Source of the DNA: Roseomonas gilardii subsp. gilardii | GTDB taxonomy: Bacteria; Pseudomonadota; Alphaproteobacteria; Acetobacterales; Acetobacteraceae | Direction of reading: 5' to 3' | Assembly: GCF_023078375.1 (NCBI RefSeq) | Contig: NZ_CP095554.1 | Location: 2,592,501 to 2,656,500, forward strand | DNA length: 64,000 nucleotides | Shown: piece by piece, positions 56,717-64,000 of the stretch | Layout: each line of letters begins with the position of its first letter | Numbering within the stretch: the stretch's first letter is position 1 | Translations under genes and position numbers: made by a program | The notes under the pieces: generated by a model | What the model saw: only the letters and a program-made list of their open reading frames with translations | What the model was told of the DNA's origin: nothing | Database searches by the model: none

Positions 56717-56732
56717 TTGACCGATCGGTCAA
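56717..56732. promoter_or_regulatory. RutR-type operator
   Basis: TTGACCGATCGGTCAA is a perfect 16-bp palindrome. It fits the RutR-binding pattern TTGACC-N4-GGTCAA known from E. coli. It lies 44 bases before the RutR-like gene and 139 bases before the URC1-like gene, which point away from each other. On the minus strand it includes a TTGACC that could serve as a -35 element, so binding could block the URC1-like promoter. Confidence 0.85.
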
Positions 56733-56775
56733 CTTGCAAGATGGGCACGGGTCGGCCGCTCTGCGGGGGATCGGA

Positions 56776-57453
56776 ATGGCGAAGCACGCGGAAACGGCAG
56801 GAACCGATGCGGGCGAGGGCAGGCCTGCCTCACGCGAAGGCAGGCGCCAGGCGCTGCGGGCGCAGATCCTGCGGGCTGCGGAGCGCGTCTTCGCCGAGGC
56901 GGGCTTCGCCGGGGCCAGCATGTCGGCCCTGGCCGAAGCCGCCGGGCTGCCGAAGGCCAACCTGCATTACTATTTCGGCACCAAGGAAGCGCTCTACCGC
57001 GCGGTGCTGGACGACATCCTGGCGCTCTGGCTCTCCGCGACCGACGACATCCGCCCCGGCAGCGACCCCGCGACAGCGCTCACCGCCTATATCCGCGCCA
57101 AGATGCGGCATTCGCGCCTGCGGCCCCATGCATCCCGCGTCTTCGCCAATGAGGTGCTGCACGGAGCGCCCCAGTTGCACGGCTTCTTCGCCACGGAATT
57201 GCGGGATCTCGTGGAACAGAAGGCCAAGGTGATGGAGGGGTGGATCGCCGCCGGGCTGATGCACCCGATCGATCCGCGCCACCTCTTCTTCTCCCTCTGG
57301 GCCATGACCCAGACCTATGCGGACTTCGCGGCGCAGATCACCCCGGTGCTGGGCATCCCGGAGATGGACGAACGGAGCTGCGCGGAGGGCGAAGAGACCA
57401 TCCTCAGGCTCATCCTGGGTGCCTGCCTGCCCCGGCGGGACATGCCACCGTGA
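56776..57453 (+). CDS. RutR-like TetR-family regulator
   Basis: This 225-aa regulator has an N-terminal TetR helix-turn-helix (ILRAAERVFAEAGFAGASMSALAEAAGLPKANLHYYFGTKEALYRAVL). Its C-terminal ligand domain resembles RutR/YcdC (HASRVFANEVLHGAPQLHGFFATELRDLVEQKAKVMEGWIAAGLMHPIDPRHLFFSLWAMTQTYADFAAQ). E. coli RutR senses uracil and thymine and represses the rut operon. The ATG at 56776 has GGGGGA upstream. It faces away from the URC1-like gene across a RutR-type palindrome, so it probably represses the URC genes and itself until uracil is present. Confidence 0.9.
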   Translation: MAKHAETAGTDAGEGRPASREGRRQALRAQILRAAERVFAEAGFAGASMSALAEAAGLPKANLHYYFGTKEALYRAVLDDILALWLSATDDIRPGSDPATALTAYIRAKMRHSRLRPHASRVFANEVLHGAPQLHGFFATELRDLVEQKAKVMEGWIAAGLMHPIDPRHLFFSLWAMTQTYADFAAQITPVLGIPEMDERSCAEGEETILRLILGACLPRRDMPP

Positions 57454-57563
57454 AGGCGAAAAGGCCACAGGGCGCGCGAAAAGCCCTGGGGCAGAACAAA
57501 CGCTTAATACAACCTTTGCGGCACGGTAACGCCGATGATACACCTCGGATGTGACGAAAATCC

Positions 57564-58640
57564 TTGGGATCCGCCTTGGCGAGCAAGATTACGCGAAGGA
57601 AAGCCATCTGGGCGATAGGTTCTTTCGCCGTCTCGCGTAACGCGGTGGCAGCTTCCCTGCATCGTCCATTGTCTGATGATTTCGCGAAGGGCTGGCACGC
57701 CTTCGCCCGGCACTTCCTTTCGGCCGAGGGCCGGGTGGTCGATACCGCCAATGGCGGGATCACCCATTCCGAAGGGCAGGGATGGGCGATGCACTTCGCC
57801 CTCCGGGCCGGCGACCGGCCCCGCTTCGAGCGAATCGCCGAATGGACACAGGAGAACCTCCGTCTCGGGCCGCATGGCCTGCATGCCTGGCGCGGCACGG
57901 CCAGCGACGGCAGCGAGGATCCCAACAACGCCACGGATGGCGACCTGTTCATCGCCTCGGCGCTGATCCTGGCCGGCGAGCAATGGGGGCGGCCGGACTG
58001 GCGCGCGAGCGGCCTCGCCACCGCGCAGGACATCCTCCGGATGCTGCCGCGCCGGGTCGGCGGCCGGCTCGTCCTGCTGCCGGGGCTGCAGGGCTTCGAG
58101 CGGGGCGGGGAGGTCGTGGTGAACCCGTCCTACTACGCCTTCCCGATGCTGCGCATCCTGGCCCGGGCGCTGCCCGATCCGCTCTGGCTCGACCTGGCCG
58201 CGGATGGCCTGGCCCTGCTGCGGGATTCCTGCTTCGGCCCCCACGGCCTGCCCGCCGACTGGGTCGCGGTGTCCCGGACGGATGGGCGCGTGACGCCGGC
58301 GGAAGGCTGGCCTGCCCGCTTTTCCTACGATGCCGTCCGGGTGCCGCTCTGGCTCGGCTGGGCCGGCCTGGTGGAGGAGCCGGGCCTGCGCGGCCCGGCG
58401 GCCTTCTGGGCCGATGCGCCACGCCCGCCGCCCGCCTGGGTGGATCTGCGCAGCGGGGAAGGCGGGCCGGACCCGGCCCTGCCCGGCATGGTGGCCGTGG
58501 CCGATCTGGCGATGCGGCGCGCCGGCCTGTCCTTGGCGGCCAGCCGTCCTGACGGACTCTCCCGCCCGCCCATGCGGGACGACAACTACTATTCGGCGGC
58601 GCTGAGCCTTCTCGTCGCCCTGGCGGATCGCCCGGCATGA
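57564..58640 (+). CDS. bcsZ: GH8 endoglucanase of the cellulose operon (BcsZ/CmcAx-like)
   Basis: This family-8 glycoside hydrolase (358 aa) cuts beta-1,4-glucan during cellulose export. An N-terminal signal-like segment (RRKAIWAIGSFAVSRNAVAA) suggests a periplasmic protein. The catalytic segments are ITHSEGQGWAM (Glu near residue 70) and NNATDGDLFIASALILA (Asp near 125), with NPSYYAFPMLRILA and PARFSYDAVRVPLWLGW further on. The TTG at 57564 is the longest start; a TTG at 57576 is also possible, and neither has a strong ribosome site. It is the first gene of the cellulose operon, in the place of cmcAx in Komagataeibacter. Confidence 0.88.
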   Translation: MGSALASKITRRKAIWAIGSFAVSRNAVAASLHRPLSDDFAKGWHAFARHFLSAEGRVVDTANGGITHSEGQGWAMHFALRAGDRPRFERIAEWTQENLRLGPHGLHAWRGTASDGSEDPNNATDGDLFIASALILAGEQWGRPDWRASGLATAQDILRMLPRRVGGRLVLLPGLQGFERGGEVVVNPSYYAFPMLRILARALPDPLWLDLAADGLALLRDSCFGPHGLPADWVAVSRTDGRVTPAEGWPARFSYDAVRVPLWLGWAGLVEEPGLRGPAAFWADAPRPPPAWVDLRSGEGGPDPALPGMVAVADLAMRRAGLSLAASRPDGLSRPPMRDDNYYSAALSLLVALADRPA

Positions 58641-58706
58641 GCGCGCCGTCCCGCCCCCTCGCTCTTTGCATTGCACATGCCCCCGGCCGGTCGAGAGGCG
58701 CCTCGC

Positions 58707-59826
58707 ATGGATGACAAGTCTGATGTGCTGCGCGTGGCGGAAGCCCTGGGCACGACGGGCATGAGGTACCGGAACTTCAGCAACGAGGCCGTGCGCCGCA
58801 ACCCACCGGTCCGGCCGGCCCCGGTGGAAGCGCCGCCATCCGATGCCGCGCCGGCCGCGCCGGCCCAAGTGGCCACGGCACCCATGCCGCCGATGCCCGC
58901 ACCGGCCGTGCCGGCAGCGGCACAGTTTCCTGTCCAGCCTCCCGGCCCGCCTTCCGCGCAATGGATTTCCCAGGGCCAGTCCCCGAACCCGGACCCTGCC
59001 GGCATGCCCCTCCCGCCGCCCGCTTCCAGCCCGCCGCTGCACGACGCGCCGCCCGTACCGGCATCCTGGCCTCTGCCAGCCATGACTTCCGCAATACCCC
59101 CGGCCATGCCTCCGAACGGTTTTCCGGGAACCCCCAGGGAACCCCCCAGGGAAGCCAGCCGGCCTGGCCCGCCTCCGCGCCGCCCCCGCCGGCCGCTGTC
59201 TGGGAGGCGCAGCGGGCCCCGCTCCATCCTGCCCCGCTGCCCGCTGTCCCGCCCATGGCTCCACACGCACTCCCCCAGGCGCTCCCCCAGCCGGAACATC
59301 CCATGTTCCATCCATCGCAGCCGGTCCCGGCACCGCACCGGCCGCCCGCCGCTCCGGCCAGTGCCGCCGCGTGGCCGCCGGGCCATGGCTATCCGCCGCC
59401 CTTCCAGGGCGCGCCTCCCCCCGGTTTTCCCCCCCCCCCGGTTTTCCCCCACCGGGCGCGGGCGCCCATCTCCCTGTGCCACCTCCGGCCCCGCCCTGGC
59501 CTCCGGGGGCCGAAGCGGGTTTCGCCGCGCCGCCCCCGGCCATGCCGGGCTGGCCGGACCCCGCCCGCAACCCGCCCGCCGCGTCCTGGCCGCCGCCCCC
59601 GGCCATGCCGGCGGGCCCCGCGCCCATGGCGGCCGACAATCCGGCACCCGCGCCGCCGCGTACCGTCGAGGTGGATTTCGCGCTCTTCGCCGCCGTGGAC
59701 CACGCCATGGCGGATCTGCGCGCCTCGGTGAAGGTGCCGCAGCCGGGCACCGGCAGCCTCTCGGAACTGCTGCGCGGCATCGCCAACGCGACGGCGCCCC
59801 ATCCCTTCCCCCCGGACCAAAGGTAG
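58707..59826 (+). CDS. Proline-rich cellulose-operon protein (CcpAx/BcsP-like, two one-base losses)
   Basis: The N-terminus (MDDKSDVLRVAEALGTTGMRYRNF) resembles the short BcsR-like segment seen in BcsP/CcpAx-type proteins. A long Pro/Ala/Met-rich region then follows, and a folded end (RTVEVDFALFAAVDHAMADLRASVKVPQPGTGSLSELLRGIA). As written, the frame changes twice: at the G run 59126-59128 and at the C(11) run 59429-59439. One base added at each gives one protein of about 373 aa. The ATG at 58707 has GAGAGG upstream. Position between GH8 and bcsQ matches ccpAx in acetic acid bacteria, a protein that helps arrange the cellulose synthase complex. The family call is by place and N-terminal pattern. 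Confidence 0.7.
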
Positions 59827-59833
59827 GCCGAGC

Positions 59834-60634
59834 GTGCCGCTGATCTGCATGGCATCGCCGAAGGGCGGGGTGGGCAAGACCACCCTGGCGGCGAACATCG
59901 CCCACAACCTTTCCCGGGCCGGACGCCGCGTCCTGGTCATGGATTTCGACCCGCAGAACGCGCTGCGGCTGCATTTCGGCCTGTCCATCGGCGACCAGGC
60001 CGGCTGGGCCACGGGCCTGCCCGAGCGGCCCGACTGGCACCGGGCGCTGCGGCAGACGGGCTCGGGCGTCGCGCTCCTGCCCTTCGGCGTGATCGACCTG
60101 GCGCGGGCGCTGGCGCTGGACGGGCTGCTCGGCCGCCAGCCGGAACTGCTGCTCGGCCCCATGCGGGCCATGCTGGCCGACGAGACGCTGCTGATCGTGG
60201 CGGACCTGCCGCCCGGCCCCTCGCGCAGCCTGGCCCTGCTGGCGCCGCTGGCGAATCTCGTGGTCTGCGTCCTCAAGGCCGAGGCGATGAGCGCCGCCCT
60301 GATGCCGGAGGTCGAGAGCGGCCGCTTTTCCGGCATCGGCCTGGGCACCGTCGATACGCACCGGCTGCGGGTGGTGATCAACGAGGTGGACCTGCAGTCG
60401 CGCCTGTCCCGGGCGGCAGCGGAGGCGGTGGCGCGGCATGCCGGCTGGCGCCTGCTGGGCGCGGTGAGCCGGGACGAGGCGGTGATGGAAAGCCTCGCCT
60501 GCCAGCGCCTCGTGGCCGACCATGCGCCGCAGTCCCGCGCCGCCAACGACCTGCGGGAGGTGGCGGAGGCGATCGCCGCCTGCATCCCCGTCCAGCAGCA
60601 GCCCGTGCCCGTCAGCATGTGGGGGGGGCGATGA
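59834..60634 (+). CDS. bcsQ: Cellulose biosynthesis protein BcsQ (ParA/MinD-like)
   Basis: This 266-aa P-loop ATPase is of the MinD/ParA type. The deviant Walker A (CMASPKGGVGKTTLAANIAHNLSRAGRRVLVMDFDPQNALRLHFG) is followed by IVADLPPGPSRSLALLAPLANLVVCVLKAEAMSAAL. BcsQ in other bacteria positions the cellulose synthase and is needed for secretion. The start is GTG at 59834, seven bases after the previous gene. Its stop overlaps the bcsA ATG (ATGA). Confidence 0.92.
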   Translation: MPLICMASPKGGVGKTTLAANIAHNLSRAGRRVLVMDFDPQNALRLHFGLSIGDQAGWATGLPERPDWHRALRQTGSGVALLPFGVIDLARALALDGLLGRQPELLLGPMRAMLADETLLIVADLPPGPSRSLALLAPLANLVVCVLKAEAMSAALMPEVESGRFSGIGLGTVDTHRLRVVINEVDLQSRLSRAAAEAVARHAGWRLLGAVSRDEAVMESLACQRLVADHAPQSRAANDLREVAEAIAACIPVQQQPVPVSMWGGR

Positions 60635-63600
60635 ACCGTCTCGCGCAGTTCTTCGAACGTCTCTCGCGCGGCCGCGCCGGGGTGCTCCTGCTCACGGCGG
60701 CGGGGCTGCTGCTCGCCATCCCCTTCGTCGTGGCACCCCTGGAGGCCCAGCAGCAGGCCTGGCTGGCCATCGCCTGCTTCCTCGTCTTCCTGCTGGCCTC
60801 GCGGCTCAAGGGACGGGGGGCGAACTTCTTCCTCGTCATGCTCTCGGTGCTGATCTCGGCGCGCTACCTCTACTGGCGCCTGACCGACACGCTCGATTTC
60901 TCGGGCTTCTGGGCGCCCTTCCTCGGCACGGGCCTGCTGCTGGCCGAACTCTATGCGGTGATCGCGCTGCTGCTCGCCTATCTCCAGTCGATCTGGCCGC
61001 TGGAGCGCAAGCCGGTGCCGCTGCCGGACGATCCGGCGGAATGGCCCGTGCTCGACATCTACATCCCGACCTACAACGAGCCGCTCTCGGTGGTGAAGCC
61101 GTCCGTCTTCGGCGCGCTGGCCATGGACTGGCCGAAGGACAAGATGAACGTCTACATCCTCGATGACGGGCGGCGCGAGGAGTTCCGCGCCTTCGCCGAG
61201 GATATCGGCTGCGGCTACATGATCCGTCCCGACAACAAGGGTGCCAAGGCCGGCAACATCAACCACGCCCTGACCCGGACGAAGGGCGAGTTCATCCTCA
61301 TCTTCGACTGCGACCACGTGCCGGTGCGCGCCTTCCCGCAGATGACGCTGGGCTGGATGCTGCGCGACCCGAAGATCGGCATGCTGCAGACGCCGCACCA
61401 CTTCTACAGCCCCGATCCCTTCGAGCGGAACCTCGCCTCCGGCCTGCGCGTGCCCAACGAGGGCCTGCTCTTCTACGGGCTGATCCAGTCGGGCAACGAC
61501 CTCTGGAACGCGACCTTCTTCTGCGGCTCCTGCGCCGTGATCCGGCGGACGGCGCTGGAGGAGGTGGGCGGCGTGCCGCACCAGACGGTGACGGAGGACT
61601 GCCACTGCTCGCTGAAGATGCAGCGGCGCGGCTGGCGCACCGCCTATCTCCGCCTGCCCCTGGCGGCCGGCCTCGCGACGGAGCGCCTCGCGCTGCATAT
61701 CGGCCAGCGCATGCGCTGGGCGCGCGGCATGATCCAGATCTTCCGCGTGGACAACCCCTTCCTCGGCGGCGGCAAGCTGAGCTGGACGCAGAAGTTCTGC
61801 TACGTCTCCTCGATGTGGCACTTCATGTTCCCGCTGCCACGCTTCGTCTTCCTGACCTCGCCGCTGGCCTTCCTGATCTTCGGGCAGAACCTGATCGCCG
61901 CCTCGCCGCTGGCCATCGCCGCCTATGCCGGGCCGCATGTGATCCACGCCGTGGCCACCAACAGCCGCCTGCAGGGCTCCGTGCGGCATTCCTTCTGGTC
62001 GGAGATCTACGAGACCGTGCTGACGCTCTGGCTGCTGCCGGTGATGCTGGCGACGCTGCTCGACCCGAAGAAGGGCAAGTTCAATGTCACCGACAAGGGC
62101 GGCGTGCTGGAGGAAGGCTTCTTCGACGTGCGCGCCGTCTATCCCAATGCCGTGCTGGCGCTGGTGATGTTCGGCGGCCTGCTCCTCGGCATCTGGGGCC
62201 TCCTGAGCAGCGGCACGGGCACGCTGGCCTTCCAGGCCTATGCGCTGAACACGCTCTGGCTGTCGCTGTCGCTCTTCATCGTGCTGGCCGGGATCGCGGT
62301 GGGGCGCGAGCGGCGCCAGGTGCGGGAACGCGCCCGCGTCTCGGCCCGGCTCCCGGCCTCGGTGGTGCTGCCGGATGGCCGGGTGCTGGAGGGGCACAGC
62401 GTGGACCTCTCGCTGGGCGGCGCCGCGATCGAGGTCGCCGCCCCGGACAACATCGCCCCCGATCAGCCGCTGGTGCTGGACGTGGCGGTGGGGCCGGACC
62501 GCGTTTCCCTGCCGGCCCAGGCGCTGCGCTGGCAGAACAACAAGCTCCAGCTCCGCTTCACGCCGCAGAACCTGCGCGACGAGGGCAACATCACCCGCGT
62601 CGTGCTCTGCCGCGCCGATAGCTGGCTGCACTGGGACAGCGTGCGCCGCGACCGGCCGATGCGGGCGCTCTACGAGGTGGGCGTCAGCATCCGGGGCCTG
62701 TTCCGCGGCGACAGCCAGCTTTCCCTGCGCCGCAACCGCCGCCCGGTGCCGGGTGGCAAGGCCCGCCGCCCGGGCGCGCAGCGTGCCGCCCTGCTGCTCG
62801 GCCTGGGCCTGGGCGTGAGCGCGGCGGCGGCACAGCCCGCGCCGCCGCCCCCGCGCCCGGTGACAAGGCAGGCCGCGCCCGCGCCGGCATGGACCTCCCC
62901 CGACCTGCCCGCGCCCGCCGAGCCTCCGGCCGCCGCCTCGCAACCGGTCCAGGACGGTGTCCAGGAGCCGGGCCATGGGGGGGGGCAGGGAGCGGTCCAG
63001 GGGGCAGTCCAGGGATCGCCCGGCGCGGCGGTCCCGGCCGCCGCGTCCCAGGGCCGGGTCCTGCGCCGCACCCTGCGCGAGCTCGGCCTGCAATCGCCGA
63101 TGCAGCTCCGGGGCCTGACCGACCTTCAGGGCGTGCTCTTCGGGGTGCGGGAGGACGAGGTGGTGACAGGCGCGCGGCTCGTGCTGCGCGGCGCCACCAG
63201 CCCGGCGCTGATCCCGGAACTGTCGCAGATCGCGGTGACGCTGAACGAGCAGTTCATCGGCGCCATCACGCCGGAGCGCGCGCGGCCGAGCTTCGGGCCG
63301 CTGGAATTCCCCATCAACCCGGTCTTCTTCGCCGATACCAACCGGCTGAACTTCCGCTTCACCGGCCGCTATGCCGCGGAGTGCAACGACCCGCTCTCGG
63401 GGCTGCTCTGGTCCACCATCTCGGACCAGTCCGTGCTGGAGATCACGACCGAGCACCTGGCCATGCCGCGCGACCTGGCGCGGCTGCCAGCGCCCTTCTT
63501 CGACCGGGTGCAACTGCGCGCGCCGCTGGTCCTGCCCTTCGTGGTGCCGGCCGAGGCGAGCAACGACCTGGCGCGGGCGGCGCTGATCGCCTCCTCCTGG

Positions 63601-64000
63601 TTCGCGGTGCAGGCGGACTATCGCGGCGCCAGCTTCCCGGTCTCCAGCGCCCCGCCGACCCGGGGCCATGGCGTGGTGGTGGCGGTGGGCGCGGATTCCG
63701 TGCCCGGCGTGGCGCTGCCCCGCTTCGAGGGGCCGACCCTGGCGCTGGTGCCCAACCCCACCGACCCCGAGGCGGCCCTGCTGGTCGTCGGCGGCCGCAC
63801 CGGGGCTGAGGCCGTCGCCGCCGCCCAGGCGCTGGCCGTGTCCAGCCAGGGGCTGTCGGGGGAGGCCGCGCTGGTCTCGGCCCCCGACATCGCGCCGCGC
63901 CAGCCCTATGACGCGCCGCGCTGGATCCGCACCGAACGGCCGGTGCGCTTCGGCGAGCTGGTGGACCCGTCGGAGCTCCAGTCCTACGGCTTCGCACCCG
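60631..64000 (+). CDS. bcsAB: Fused cellulose synthase BcsA-BcsB (partial, runs off the window)
   Basis: One open frame of 1123 codons runs from ATG 60631 to the window end. Residues 1-700 are BcsA: membrane helices, then glycosyltransferase-2 motifs DDG (178-180), DCD (226-228), FFCGSC, TED (321-323) and QRMRW (359-363). A PilZ domain for c-di-GMP follows, with RxxxR (565-569) and DxSxxG (592-597). A hydrophobic stretch (719-734, AALLLGLGLGVSAAAA) then precedes a Pro/Ala linker and a BcsB-like periplasmic domain (LRELGLQSPMQLRGL, FPINPVFFADTNRLNFRFTGRYA). No stop separates the parts. Such fusions are known in acetic acid bacteria. A lost base near the G(9) run (62977-62985) could mimic this, but both sides stay in one frame. 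Confidence 0.9.
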   Translation, partial: MNRLAQFFERLSRGRAGVLLLTAAGLLLAIPFVVAPLEAQQQAWLAIACFLVFLLASRLKGRGANFFLVMLSVLISARYLYWRLTDTLDFSGFWAPFLGTGLLLAELYAVIALLLAYLQSIWPLERKPVPLPDDPAEWPVLDIYIPTYNEPLSVVKPSVFGALAMDWPKDKMNVYILDDGRREEFRAFAEDIGCGYMIRPDNKGAKAGNINHALTRTKGEFILIFDCDHVPVRAFPQMTLGWMLRDPKIGMLQTPHHFYSPDPFERNLASGLRVPNEGLLFYGLIQSGNDLWNATFFCGSCAVIRRTALEEVGGVPHQTVTEDCHCSLKMQRRGWRTAYLRLPLAAGLATERLALHIGQRMRWARGMIQIFRVDNPFLGGGKLSWTQKFCYVSSMWHFMFPLPRFVFLTSPLAFLIFGQNLIAASPLAIAAYAGPHVIHAVATNSRLQGSVRHSFWSEIYETVLTLWLLPVMLATLLDPKKGKFNVTDKGGVLEEGFFDVRAVYPNAVLALVMFGGLLLGIWGLLSSGTGTLAFQAYALNTLWLSLSLFIVLAGIAVGRERRQVRERARVSARLPASVVLPDGRVLEGHSVDLSLGGAAIEVAAPDNIAPDQPLVLDVAVGPDRVSLPAQALRWQNNKLQLRFTPQNLRDEGNITRVVLCRADSWLHWDSVRRDRPMRALYEVGVSIRGLFRGDSQLSLRRNRRPVPGGKARRPGAQRAALLLGLGLGVSAAAAQPAPPPPRPVTRQAAPAPAWTSPDLPAPAEPPAAASQPVQDGVQEPGHGGGQGAVQGAVQGSPGAAVPAAASQGRVLRRTLRELGLQSPMQLRGLTDLQGVLFGVREDEVVTGARLVLRGATSPALIPELSQIAVTLNEQFIGAITPERARPSFGPLEFPINPVFFADTNRLNFRFTGRYAAECNDPLSGLLWSTISDQSVLEITTEHLAMPRDLARLPAPFFDRVQLRAPLVLPFVVPAEASNDLARAALIASSWFAVQADYRGASFPVSSAPPTRGHGVVVAVGADSVPGVALPRFEGPTLALVPNPTDPEAALLVVGGRTGAEAVAAAQALAVSSQGLSGEAALVSAPDIAPRQPYDAPRWIRTERPVRFGELVDPSELQSYGFAP

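Noticed and set aside
59389-63669. A 1426-codon minus-strand open frame opposite bcsQ and bcsAB
   Set aside because: The sense strand has clear BcsQ, BcsA and BcsB motifs. The antisense frame has none.

Overview
This is about 64 kb of very GC-rich chromosome with the gene content of an alphaproteobacterium. The best fit is Acetobacteraceae, probably Roseomonas-like. The evidence is the xseB-ispA-dxs-tlyA operon, KdsD/LptC lipopolysaccharide genes, GltDB-type glutamate synthase, DctBD/DctA C4-dicarboxylate transport, and a cellulose operon with an apparently fused bcsA-bcsB as known from acetic acid bacteria. No phage, insertion sequence, CRISPR array or rRNA operon was seen.

Layout. 1-2930 (minus strand): rnd, kdsD, lptC and the start of lptA, followed upstream by two identical tRNA-Leu(CAG) genes. 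3.1-11.9 kb (plus): an NDUFA9-like protein, an AT-rich control region with a Fur-box-like site, gltD-gltB, a glutathione transferase and an SDR. 12-16 kb: small metabolic genes on both strands. 16-20.6 kb (plus): two glycosyltransferases, thrS, and infC with an apparent CTG start. 20.9-24.9 kb: a glucan-type ABC exporter, a secreted protein with 30-residue repeats, a ROK kinase and tusA. 24.9-29.8 kb (plus): HDAC-like protein, xseB, ispA, dxs, tlyA. 29.9-33.4 kb (minus): two unknown genes, aroC and fabI. 33.5-36.7 kb (plus): pdxH, a kinase-like fusion and a universal stress protein. 36.8-41 kb (minus): a peptide-binding protein, an M20 amidohydrolase and a 2-hydroxyacid dehydrogenase.

41.1-46 kb is a complete C4-dicarboxylate module. 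dctB-dctD faces dctA, with a sigma-54 promoter and two DctD-like upstream dyads between them. 46-49 kb holds an MDR oxidoreductase and mobB-moeA. 49-57.5 kb is a nucleobase block: mobA, an NCS2 permease and an adenine-deaminase-like protein, then upp, a URC4-like DUF1688 protein and a URC1-like GTP-cyclohydrolase-II homologue. A divergent RutR-like regulator follows, with a perfect RutR-type palindrome between it and the URC1-like gene. I read the upp/URC4/URC1 part as a RutR-controlled URC-type uracil breakdown pathway and consider it the most interesting system here. 57.5-64 kb is a cellulose operon: GH8 endoglucanase, a proline-rich CcpAx/BcsP-like protein, bcsQ and bcsAB, which runs off the end of the window.

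Quality note: five genes (lptC, the kinase fusion, the hydroxyacid dehydrogenase, dctB and the proline-rich bcs protein) carry six single-base losses, at least four of them in G or C runs. The regular pattern points to homopolymer errors in the sequence more than to real pseudogenes.
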